Source: Comamonas resistens
GTDB taxonomy: Bacteria > Pseudomonadota > Gammaproteobacteria > Burkholderiales > Burkholderiaceae_C
Direction: 5' to 3'
DNA length: 64,000 nt
Assembly (NCBI RefSeq): GCF_030064165.1
Contig: NZ_CP125947.1
Location: 2,666,001 to 2,730,000, forward strand
Part shown: one piece after another, positions 44,801-51,487 of the stretch
How the letters are laid out: each line of letters starts with the position of its first letter
How positions within the stretch are numbered: the stretch's first letter is position 1
Notes under the pieces: generated by a model
What the model saw: the letters and a program-made list of their open reading frames with translations, nothing else
Databases searched by the model: none
What the model was told of the DNA's origin: nothing
Made by a program: the position numbers and the translations under genes

Positions 44801-45208
44801 TCAGGCCGTCAGCGCCGTAGCTGGGGCTGTGGTCGCCTTGGGTGCGCGCCGCCGTGCGTGGTAAGCGCGAACGCCTGCACGCCAGTCGGCGGACTGCTCC
44901 GGTGCGAGGTTCAGATAGGACAGCGGGCACGAGTAGTAGTACGGGTGCATGGATTCGTCCAGCGGCTTGTAGCCCCACTGGCTGCCGCTGCGTTCCAGCA
45001 GATCGCAGCGGATGGTGCGCAGGGACTGGCCCGGTGCGAGATCACGGTGTACGCCTTCGGCCTTGGCCGTCACTTGCACAACGGACCAGAGGACGTTGCC
45101 ACGCAGCGCGTGGGCGATGACCTTGACGCTGGCGCGCTCGGTCTCTTGCGGTGCGATCAACTCCGCGATCAGTTCAGACCGCGATTGGGGTGAGAAATAC
45201 CAGCCCAT
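44801..45208 (-). CDS. ICE accessory protein of unknown function
   Basis: 135 residues with no membrane segment. Contains RSELIAELIAPQETERASVKV, ALRGNVLWSVVQVT and YKPLDESMHPYYYSCPLSYL. The last two features resemble small plasmid proteins around DUF6927-type genes, but the match is not firm. It is preceded by CCTCC-type spacing and a hairpin leader. Confidence 0.6.
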   Translation of the reverse strand: MGWYFSPQSRSELIAELIAPQETERASVKVIAHALRGNVLWSVVQVTAKAEGVHRDLAPGQSLRTIRCDLLERSGSQWGYKPLDESMHPYYYSCPLSYLNLAPEQSADWRAGVRAYHARRRAPKATTAPATALTA

Positions 45209-45240
45209 GAGAGGCCTCCTGGAAAAATTGAGCCAGAAGC

Positions 45241-45271
45241 CTCCCCGGTGGGGAAGACCCCCGGCGGGTGG
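45241..45271 (-). promoter_or_regulatory. GC-rich hairpin leader
   Basis: CTCCCCGGTGGGGAAG followed by CCCCCGGCGGGTGG, about 33-63 bp before the ATG at 45208. Confidence 0.55.
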
Positions 45272-45299
45272 ATGAACACCGCAGATGCGGTGTCCAGTA

Positions 45300-45998
45300 C
45301 TACGCAGGTTGCAGTTCGGCCTGGCGGCTCCACTCCTGCGTCTTGAAGTCCAGCGCGTAGCCCAGTTCGCCCAGGCGGACGATCTGCGCGCGCAGGGTGC
45401 GGCGGTCGATGGTCGAATCCAGTTTCACGGACTCGCCCAGTGGCCAGAGCAAGCTGAACAGCGCGGCGTCGCCATCTTCGGTACTGCCGGGAGCAGTTGC
45501 CGCAGCGGGCGTCGGCGCATCCACGCCGAAGGGCGTGGTATCGACCAGCGGATCCGTGGATGCCTGCACGGGTGCGGGCTTGGCGGGCTTGGACGTTTTG
45601 GCAGTCTTGGCCGGTGTTGCCGGCGTTACTGCAGGCTGCGCGCCCAGCTCTTCATCGAGCGGATCGACGTCCTGGGTGGCGAAGCTGCGTGCCTCGTCAC
45701 GGCTCAGTTTGTCGATGTCGTAGAGCGTCATCCCGTCCAGGCTGGCACGGATCTCGAAGCGCATGCCGCCACCGACCGGGTAGGACTTCGGGAAGATGTA
45801 CCTGATGATGAATTCCCCGTCGTACTTGCCTTCGGGGTATTGCTCCAGCTCCGGGTCCTTGACCTCGAAGGTACCCAGGTGCGTGGCGAGGCGACCGACC
45901 GTGAAGGGGCCGTTCTTGCCGCGGATGGTGCGCAGCGTGAGCTGGCCGGGGACGACGATGGGCGAGACCGATTTCTCGGATGCCGATGTGGCTGCCAT
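45300..45998 (-). CDS. DUF3275 family ICE protein
   Basis: 232 residues from ATG 45998, preceded by AAGGAG. The family core is GQLTLRTIRGKNGPFTVGRL and DGEFIIRYIFPKSYPVGGGMRFEIRA, cut here at those limits. A long alanine/proline-rich middle joins it to a short C-terminal domain (FSLLWPLGESVKLDSTIDR, RLGELGYALD). DUF3275 is confined to ICEs of this class. Possibly single-strand or RNA binding, but unproven. Confidence 0.8.
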   Translation of the reverse strand: MAATSASEKSVSPIVVPGQLTLRTIRGKNGPFTVGRLATHLGTFEVKDPELEQYPEGKYDGEFIIRYIFPKSYPVGGGMRFEIRASLDGMTLYDIDKLSRDEARSFATQDVDPLDEELGAQPAVTPATPAKTAKTSKPAKPAPVQASTDPLVDTTPFGVDAPTPAAATAPGSTEDGDAALFSLLWPLGESVKLDSTIDRRTLRAQIVRLGELGYALDFKTQEWSRQAELQPA

Positions 45999-46020
45999 GA
46001 TGGTTCTCCTTAGCGATTGG

Positions 46021-46048
46021 GAAAACGACAAGGCCCGCGAGGGCCTTG
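46021..46048 (-). terminator. Terminator-like hairpin between DUF3577 and DUF3275 genes
   Basis: CAAGGCCC / GGGCCTTG with a GCGA loop, then GTCGTTTTC on the minus strand. It lies 5 bp past the DUF3577 stop and ahead of the next gene, so it may attenuate rather than stop transcription. Confidence 0.65.
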
Positions 46049-46052
46049 CCGA

Positions 46053-46967
46053 TCAGAACGAAGCAGCCAATGCCGGCTCCTGCTTCTCGACTTCACCTTC
46101 GGGCTCGCGCTCGGCGGGCTCGGCAGGCTGATCGGCAGCGGGGTCGGCGTCCTCGGCTTCGGACGCGGATGCGTCCTGGGCTGGCGGCGTCTCGGCTTGC
46201 GCGGGGCTCGTCGGATAGACCTTGGTGCCGTCGATCTTGATCAGGCCGATGTGGATCAGCGTCGATTCCAGGCTTGCGGCCGGTTCCCCAGCGCGTTCAC
46301 CCTTGGTGCGGATGTACGGATCGATCTTCATGTCGTTGAGACGGAAGGCGATCAGCACCTTGCAGTCCCCTTCGATGGCCTGCACGCACCGGCGAACCAG
46401 ATGCTCGGCTTCAGGGGTGGTGACGATGGTGTCGAAGTACCGATACTCCGGTTCATCGACAGGCCCGGCCAGCGCGGCGACGGTGCAAGAGAGGAACGGG
46501 TCGCCATCTTTGGGCGTGACGTCCTTCGGACGGCTGAGGTAGCCGATGCCGCGGGTGATCAGCTCGTGCTGCCTGATCGAAGCCAGTTCGGCCCGGTCAA
46601 GCGGCTCGGCCTTGAGTAGGCGCGCCTTGAGGGACGCGGCGGCTTGACCTTTCTGATCGCCCTTGTCACGGATGTATGCATCGCCCCACAGGTCGCCGAG
46701 GCGAAAGCGCACCAGTGGGCGCTGCTTGGGATCGTCAACGCCGATGTAGCGCTCGACCAGCTTCTTGGCCTCGGCACCCGAGACCTTGACGTCGCAATAG
46801 CGATAGCTGGGGTCCTTTGCGGAACCGACCAGCGCGGCGATGGTGCATGCCAGGAAAGGCTGCGCGCGGCGGCCGCCCCGGACAGGCACTTCACGGGCAC
46901 GCTGGATGTAACCGATGCCCGAGGTGTGGAGGTCGAAATACGATTTCTCGTTGGACGTGGTGCTCAT
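46053..46967 (-). CDS. STY4534/DUF3577 family ICE protein
   Basis: 304 residues from ATG 46967 (GGAGA upstream). Two related halves are visible, each with IGYIQRAREVPV / IGYLSRPKDVTP, PFLACTIAALVG / PFLSCTVAALAG and a PSYRYCDV / PEYRYFDT strand, so the protein is an internal duplication of one domain. The C-terminus is acidic and alanine-rich. Related proteins are annotated as ICE replication factors; direct evidence for that role is thin. It has a radC-RNA-like motif about 170 nt upstream. Confidence 0.82.
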   Translation of the reverse strand: MSTTSNEKSYFDLHTSGIGYIQRAREVPVRGGRRAQPFLACTIAALVGSAKDPSYRYCDVKVSGAEAKKLVERYIGVDDPKQRPLVRFRLGDLWGDAYIRDKGDQKGQAAASLKARLLKAEPLDRAELASIRQHELITRGIGYLSRPKDVTPKDGDPFLSCTVAALAGPVDEPEYRYFDTIVTTPEAEHLVRRCVQAIEGDCKVLIAFRLNDMKIDPYIRTKGERAGEPAASLESTLIHIGLIKIDGTKVYPTSPAQAETPPAQDASASEAEDADPAADQPAEPAEREPEGEVEKQEPALAASF

Positions 46968-46998
46968 GGTGAATCTCCATAGGGATGAAGCGGAGACA

Positions 46999-47045
46999 CA
47001 CCGGCCCCACGCTGCGGGGAAAGGTGCGTAACCCCGCGATGGGTT
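46999..47045 (-). promoter_or_regulatory. GC-rich hairpin leader
   Basis: CACCGGCCCCACGCTGCGGGG and ACCCCGCGATGGGTTG alternate C and G blocks like the other leaders. It ends about 30 bp before the ATG at 46967. Confidence 0.5.
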
Positions 47046-47137
47046 GATAAGGCGAAAGCATCCACCACCAGAGACTGGTGGCCGCTCGCGGATGGATGTG
47101 GTGCGAGCTGGCTCGGTCACGCAGTGGGAACTGCGCC

Positions 47138-47193
47138 GCAACCTCGAAGACCGATGGTTGCCTGGCATGTCGCTGACAACGTCAGCAGGCATG
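47138..47193 (-). ncRNA. radC-RNA-like two-stem motif, copy 2
   Basis: Stem 1 GCAACC (12-nt loop) GGTTGC, linker CTGGCATGTC, stem 2 GCTGAC (AAC) GTCAGC, then AGGCATG. Compared with copy 1, both strands of each stem changed together. It lies 171 nt upstream of the DUF3577 gene. Confidence 0.78.
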
Positions 47194-47276
47194 GGCTCAG
47201 CATGGCCGGGCCTCGCGCGCGAGACAGCCATCAATCGGCATCCGGTCGATTCCCTTTGATGAAATCTCCCAGGCAG

Positions 47277-47312
47277 AAAAAAGGCCCTCCTTCCGAATGG
47301 AGGGAGAGCCTG
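47277..47312 (-). terminator. Rho-independent terminator after the 47348 gene
   Basis: Minus strand: AGGC, bulge, CCCTCC, loop, GGAGGG, CCT, then six Ts. It separates the 47348-48160 gene from the following motif-led unit. Confidence 0.8.
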
Positions 47313-47347
47313 TGGGGGGGGCATGTCGCCTGGTTCTTTTCGTGGTG

Positions 47348-48160
47348 TCACGCCGGTACAGCGCGGCGCCGTCGGGACGTCTCCGCGCCGATCACGCTCA
47401 CATCGATCAGACGCCAGCGCCCGTCGTCGATGAGCCGCTCCAGCACTTCGCCGAGGATGTCGAAATACACCTCGTCGTGCCGATCGACCAACTCGCCGTC
47501 GCGGCGCAGCTCCACCGCATAGGTATCGCTGCCGCGCTGGTAGAGGATCGTCACCTGGCCGGCGAACTTCGCGGTCGAAACCGTGAAACTGATCGCCGGA
47601 GGCGTTTCGATGATCCTGGACGGCTTCGGATCGACCCAGGTGAAGTCGTGGGCGCCCGCATCGACCAGCATGTGGGTGATGCGCCGGAACCCGTCGGGCG
47701 CCGGCATTTCCTCCAACTGCTCGATGAGCTGACCCAGTTCCATGCACTGCGGCTCGGGAATGGGCAGCTTGGCCGGCGCGGAGCCGAGGATGTGTGTCTT
47801 GACGGTGTAGGGAGTGCCGTCGGACATCATCTCGGTGCGCTCTTCTGGCGTGTCCGCACGCAGACCGTCGAAACGACGACGGGCATAGGGTTGGACATGC
47901 ACCTTGGTGCCCTCACTGGGAATGCTGGTCACCAGGTTGGGATCGAGTACCGCGAACTCGCTGGGCTTGAGCTTGACGACGATGGCGTCTTCGCTGGCTG
48001 CGACCACCTTGCCGTCGAAGGGCTGGGGATCAATGATGAAGCCCAGTGTCGAGGACTGTGGCTGATCATCGAACACGCGGTACTTGAACGACCGCACGTT
48101 GCGGGGCACATGGCCTGCGACCAGCGAAGGCATCAGGGTCTTGATAAGAGAGCGATCCAT
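47348..48160 (-). CDS. ICE accessory protein of unknown function
   Basis: 270 residues from ATG 48160 with AAGGAG upstream. No membrane segment. Recognisable stretches: FKYRVFDDQPQSSTLGFIID, ASEDAIVVKLKPSEFAVLD, MHILGSAPAK-like region with VKTHILGSAPAKLPIPEP, and DEVYFDILGEVLERLIDDGR. No enzyme motif. It is led by a radC-RNA-like motif and a GC-rich hairpin. Confidence 0.65.
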   Translation of the reverse strand: MDRSLIKTLMPSLVAGHVPRNVRSFKYRVFDDQPQSSTLGFIIDPQPFDGKVVAASEDAIVVKLKPSEFAVLDPNLVTSIPSEGTKVHVQPYARRRFDGLRADTPEERTEMMSDGTPYTVKTHILGSAPAKLPIPEPQCMELGQLIEQLEEMPAPDGFRRITHMLVDAGAHDFTWVDPKPSRIIETPPAISFTVSTAKFAGQVTILYQRGSDTYAVELRRDGELVDRHDEVYFDILGEVLERLIDDGRWRLIDVSVIGAETSRRRRAVPA

Positions 48161-48180
48161 GTGAATCTCCTTGAGGAAGA

Positions 48181-48224
48181 ACAAGGGATTCCCCGCCCGC
48201 AAGGGAGAGGTCCCTTGTGGGTGA
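48181..48224 (-). promoter_or_regulatory. GC-rich hairpin leader
   Basis: ACAAGGGATTCCCCGCCC then GCAAGGGAGAGGTCCCTTGT. The outer ACAAGGGA and TCCCTTGT blocks pair exactly. Confidence 0.6.
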
Positions 48225-48276
48225 ATGGGCGCAATGCGTCCGTAGGAAGAAACAACCAGCACGGTTTCCCGCGCTT

Positions 48277-48331
48277 GCAGCCTTGAAGGTCTTGGCTGCC
48301 TGGGCATGTGTCGGCAACGCCGACGAACATG
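48277..48331 (-). ncRNA. radC-RNA-like two-stem motif, copy 3
   Basis: Stem 1 GCAGCC (11-nt loop) GGCTGC, linker CTGGGCATGT, stem 2 GTCGGC (AAC) GCCGAC, then GAACATG. 117 nt upstream of the gene starting at 48160, and 80 nt after a terminator. Confidence 0.78.
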
Positions 48332-48409
48332 GGGCAAGGATGGCCCTGGAGTGAGCCGCCTGCGCTCAGGAAACCGCACCGCGCCGCACCCGCTTTCCTG
48401 CGTCGCGAC

Positions 48410-48433
48410 AAGAAAAGCCCCTCGAAAGGGGCT
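48410..48433 (-). terminator. Rho-independent terminator after the 48440 gene
   Basis: Minus strand AGCCCC, loop TTTCGA, GGGGCT, then TTTCTT. It lies 7 bp past the stop of the 92-residue gene. Confidence 0.85.
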
Positions 48434-48439
48434 GGGTGG

Positions 48440-48718
48440 TCAGGCTTGGTACACGAAGTAGTGTTCGCGCTGACGTGGAAAGAACACGTGCTTCCACGTG
48501 TCGCCGCCGGTGTTGCCACCGTCGAAGACGACCATTTCGTAGGCATCAATGTCGGTGTCTGCCAGATCGGCGCTGGCGATATGGCGCATGTGCAGCATGC
48601 CGCTCAAGCGCTCGAATACCAGGATCTGGCCGATGGCGTCGTCCTGGCCCATGGCGTTGACGCAGGCTCCAAGCTGATGCTCGAAGTCGCGTGCGGGCGA
48701 GATGAGGTCGGGGAACAT
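48440..48718 (-). CDS. Small ICE protein of unknown function
   Basis: 92 residues: starts MFPDLISPARDFEHQLGACV and continues with IGQILVFERLSGMLHM and YEMVVFDGGNTGGDTW. No membrane segment or known motif. Last gene of a transcript that ends in a strong terminator. Confidence 0.65.
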   Translation of the reverse strand: MFPDLISPARDFEHQLGACVNAMGQDDAIGQILVFERLSGMLHMRHIASADLADTDIDAYEMVVFDGGNTGGDTWKHVFFPRQREHYFVYQA

Positions 48719-48814
48719 AAAGTGCTCCTATGGAATTGGACCAGCCCGGCTCCCAGAAAGGAGACGGGCTGGCATGGAGGACAAAGAGGAAGGTGGGCGC
48801 GTGGTGTGTTTGCT

Positions 48815-49552
48815 CTAGGACTCGGCCAGCGGCAGGCCCAGCAACACGGGCGCGTCAGCGTCGAGGATGAGGATGCGCACATCGGCCTGCCCAGCCAGTT
48901 CCAGGATGTTCGCCAGGTCGTCTGGCATGCCCTTGCTGCGGTGCTCCTGCCGAAGCTGCTCGGCGGTGATGCCCTCGGCGTGCTCCAGGTTCTTGTCCGT
49001 CCAGGGTGTGGAGATCAGCTTGACGCCGATCGCCGGGCTGTACGGAACCCGAAAGGCGATGAACAAAAAGGCCTCCGGCGTGGCAAGATCCGCCAGATTG
49101 GCGAGGTACTGGTCGGTTTCCGGGCTGATGTGCGCGCTGCTGATCTCCCAGCATCGGCTGTAGTAGCCGGTCTCGAAACTCAGGCGCTGCACGACTTCCC
49201 GCGCGGCCTCGACCGAATAACTGTCACCAACGTGGATCAGGCGACCGTCGAAGTCCTCGCCATGAATGGCATAGACCACGGCATTGATCACGCCTTCGCC
49301 GTTAACGCCTTCATCGGCATCGCATTCGGCCAGTACCTCGGCACTCACAGGTTCAGAGCCGTTCGTGACCACCGCGAAATCGCTGGTGACGATGCAGGAC
49401 GATGAAATCAGTTCCTGGTCGGAAAGGTGTTGCTGGCTCGGGTGGATGTTTCGCCAGACATGCGGGCTTCCGTCCTCGTAGCTGATGGACAGCGTGCGGA
49501 CGATGTTCAAATTCCAGTAGCCGCGCAGAAAGGGATTTGGATTCTGAGACAT
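48815..49552 (-). CDS. DUF5983-like ICE protein
   Basis: 245 residues from ATG 49552. The C-terminal pattern DVRILILDADAPVLLGLPLAES recalls DUF5983 (final acidic LILDADAPVLxGLPL motif), a family in plasmids and ICEs. Upstream parts include LIHVGDSYSVEAAREVVQRL and CWEISSAHISPETDQYLANL. No membrane segment. Assignment by the C-terminal motif only. Confidence 0.6.
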   Translation of the reverse strand: MSQNPNPFLRGYWNLNIVRTLSISYEDGSPHVWRNIHPSQQHLSDQELISSSCIVTSDFAVVTNGSEPVSAEVLAECDADEGVNGEGVINAVVYAIHGEDFDGRLIHVGDSYSVEAAREVVQRLSFETGYYSRCWEISSAHISPETDQYLANLADLATPEAFLFIAFRVPYSPAIGVKLISTPWTDKNLEHAEGITAEQLRQEHRSKGMPDDLANILELAGQADVRILILDADAPVLLGLPLAES

Positions 49553-49579
49553 GGGAACGCTCCTGATTGAATAATGGAG

Positions 49580-49615
49580 CCAATTCCCGCCACCGGGAAT
49601 TGGACCCGGTGGGTT
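49580..49615 (-). promoter_or_regulatory. GC-rich hairpin leader
   Basis: CCAATTCCCG / CGGGAATTGG pair exactly around CCAC, followed by ACCCGGTGGG. About 30-65 bp before the ATG at 49552. Confidence 0.6.
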
Positions 49616-49691
49616 GAAAGTGGAAAATGCGTCAGGCAGAGGTGATCGTTGGCTTTGATTCAGCCTTACGCTGGGCAACGGAAAGGAAATT

Positions 49692-49723
49692 GAGGGACAT
49701 GACCGTGTAGGCGCATGTCTCTC
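49692..49723 (-). terminator. Weak terminator or attenuator hairpin
   Basis: Minus strand GAGAGACATG and CATGTCCCTC pair (one mismatch) around a 12-nt loop, followed by AATTTCC. It lies downstream of the 49762-50154 gene. Confidence 0.4.
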
Positions 49724-49761
49724 GTGGGGAACGAAAAGGCGATGGTGTGCCGGAAACGGGG

Positions 49762-50154
49762 TCACCAACCGCTGTAGTTCAGCATCAAGTCGGCAATGAC
49801 CTTGCGGCGTTCCAGGTCGAGACCGTCGAAGTCCGACAGCCCGTGGAAGTGGCAGCGTTTGAGCATGGCACCGCCCTCGCGCGCGTTGTAGAAGCTGACC
49901 ATGGCGGACAGAAACATGCGTTGCCCGCTGCTCAGGACACCGAGGGCGTCGTTGAGCCGCAGCATGTTGGGACGCAGATCCCACTTGCTCTTGGCCTGGT
50001 TCAGGCCGTCACGGGTGCCATCGCCAAACCATTCGGGGCCAGCGATCTCGGCACCACGCTTCCAGGCCTCGAAGAAGGCTTGGGGCGCGGCAGCGAAATG
50101 CTGCTCTTCCCGCATGATCTGATCGACGACTTCCTGCGGCAGCAGTTGATTCAT
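49762..50154 (-). CDS. Small ICE protein of unknown function
   Basis: 130 residues. Helical, no membrane segment: LLPQEVVDQIMREEQHFA, WDLRPNMLRLNDALGVLSSG and LSDFDGLDLERRKVIADLML. The second stretch resembles small plasmid proteins of unknown role. It starts 21 bp after the preceding gene, so they form a pair. Confidence 0.65.
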   Translation of the reverse strand: MNQLLPQEVVDQIMREEQHFAAAPQAFFEAWKRGAEIAGPEWFGDGTRDGLNQAKSKWDLRPNMLRLNDALGVLSSGQRMFLSAMVSFYNAREGGAMLKRCHFHGLSDFDGLDLERRKVIADLMLNYSGW

Positions 50155-50175
50155 GGCGTGATTCCTCCAGTTGGA

Positions 50176-50388
50176 TCAGGGAATGGCGAGCTGGGACCAG
50201 CCGCCTCTTTCGAGGGCACGTTGAGCCGCCGCATGGCTGCGGAAGTACTCGTGCGATTCCCGCGAAACGGGACCTTCGGTATCGCGCGTGCCGATGTAGT
50301 GGCCGGCGGCGCTTTGCAGGACTTCGAGCGGCAGGAACTTGCCGCAATAGGTCAAGGCCAACTGGCCGAAAGAGGCTATGTGGGACAT
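50176..50388 (-). CDS. Small ICE protein of unknown function
   Basis: 70 residues from ATG 50388 with AAGGAG upstream. LALTYCGKFLPLEVLQSAA and RDTEGPVSRESHEYFRSHAA suggest a compact helical protein. First gene of the unit led by the fourth radC-RNA-like motif. Confidence 0.6.
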   Translation of the reverse strand: MSHIASFGQLALTYCGKFLPLEVLQSAAGHYIGTRDTEGPVSRESHEYFRSHAAAQRALERGGWSQLAIP

Positions 50389-50410
50389 GGGTAGGCTCCT
50401 TGGAAAAGCG

Positions 50411-50453
50411 AGGCCTTGTCCCTCACGGGATGGCAGCTCCCGCACGCGGTGGA
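50411..50453 (-). promoter_or_regulatory. GC-rich hairpin leader
   Basis: AGGCCTTGTCCCTCACGGGA and GCTCCCGCACGCGGTGG. A weaker member of the leader family. Confidence 0.45.
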
Positions 50454-50535
50454 TAAAAAGCATCGGCGTCACGGGGACGCGCGTCCGCAGACTTGATGCG
50501 ATACGGACTGGCGGGTTACGCGGGAAGAACCCGCG

Positions 50536-50586
50536 GCAGCCAGGAACCCATGGCTGCTGGCATGTGCTGACGAATCAGCGAACATG
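50536..50586 (-). ncRNA. radC-RNA-like two-stem motif, copy 4
   Basis: Stem 1 GCAGCC (10-nt loop) GGCTGC, linker TGGCATGT, stem 2 GCTGA (CGAA) TCAGC, which on the minus strand has a UUCG loop, then GAACATG. 148 nt before the gene at 50388 and 77 nt after a terminator. Confidence 0.78.
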
Positions 50587-50662
50587 CGGGCAGCTTCATG
50601 CGGGGGCCGCGCTGCGTCAGTTGGAAAACGGCATTCGGCCCAGCCCGGATTGATCGGCGCAG

Positions 50663-50690
50663 AGAAAGAAAACCCGCATCAAGTGCGGGC
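50663..50690 (-). terminator. Rho-independent terminator after the 50719 gene
   Basis: Minus strand CCCGCA, loop CTTGA, TGCGGG, then TTTTCTTTC. Confidence 0.85.
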
Positions 50691-50718
50691 TGTCAGGGTG
50701 GTGCGTGGGTGCGTTGGC

Positions 50719-50964
50719 TCACTCGGGCGTGTCGCCCAGGACATGCTGCTTCCACAGGGCGAATGCCTCGTCCTGTCCCAGTTCGGCCAGGACCACAATG
50801 GGTTGCGCCTGCCGCGCACGCAGCGAAGCGAAATACGCCTTACGGTCGGCGATGGCCTTGAGGTTGATGCCATCGATGAACAGCAGTTTGCCGCCCTTGA
50901 TGAACAGCACCTTGTTGCCAAGGTCGCGCTCGAACGCGGCTCGTACTTTCTCCGGTTGTTGCAT
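50719..50964 (-). CDS. Small ICE protein of unknown function
   Basis: 81 residues from ATG 50964. AAFERDLGNKVLFIKGGKLLF and DGINLKAIADRKAYFASLRA hint at a small alpha/beta fold. No motif known. It ends 29 bp before a strong terminator. Confidence 0.6.
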   Translation of the reverse strand: MQQPEKVRAAFERDLGNKVLFIKGGKLLFIDGINLKAIADRKAYFASLRARQAQPIVVLAELGQDEAFALWKQHVLGDTPE

Positions 50965-51020
50965 GCGTCGGTTTCCTGTTGCTGTGGCCGTCCATTGGGT
51001 CGGAATGTTGATCGGCGAGA

Positions 51021-51051
51021 TAAAGACGCCGAAGGCTCGCTGACCTTCGGC
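51021..51051 (-). terminator. Probable terminator downstream of topB
   Basis: Minus strand GCCGAAGG, 8-nt loop, CCTTCGGC, then GTCTTTATC. It sits at the left end of the gene-free stretch after topB. Confidence 0.7.
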
Positions 51052-51052
51052 T

Positions 51053-51487
51053 CGGGAGGAAATAACCACCCGTGGGCTGTTGCAGGCCCGGTCGTCGCTA
51101 GAACCGTCTGCTCATCAGCAATCACACCCGGCCCATGTCGTGGCTGGGGCCGGCATCGTCTGGCGCACATCCGCGCACAAAGGGAGCCCGTTTTTGCGCC
51201 GGTGGGCACCGGCACCGAATACCGCTGACCACAAAGGGTCTCCGGAGGGTTCGCGCAGCCTGGCAAGCCATCGGGGGACCCTTCGCAGTGGGCGGGAGAA
51301 ACACAGACCAGCAGAACACGCGGGAGACGGTTCGCGGAAAAGCTACCTTCAGGTCCCGCAGCCGGGGACGGCTGGACGGGACGCGCACACGGACAAGAAG
51401 GCGTTGCGCGCTGGGCGACCCGCAGGGGCGTGCGGGACACGGGCCACGCCTTTGAAACAGAGCGCGGCCCACGGGAAACGGAGTCGG
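51053..51487. other. Gene-free region between topB and small genes
   Basis: 435 bp without a supported gene. It contains the inverted repeats CCGGCCC / GGGCCGG (51128-51153) and GCCGGTG / CACCGGC (51198-51213), plus a T-run at 51191-51195. Possible regulatory or transfer-origin sequence; nothing decisive seen. Confidence 0.55.

Larger units (their letters stand above)
46968..47347. other. Gene-free region before DUF3577 gene
   Basis: 380 bp holding, in minus-strand order, the terminator at 47277-47312, the radC-RNA-like motif at 47138-47193 and the GC-rich leader at 46999-47045. No protein gene supported. Confidence 0.75.
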
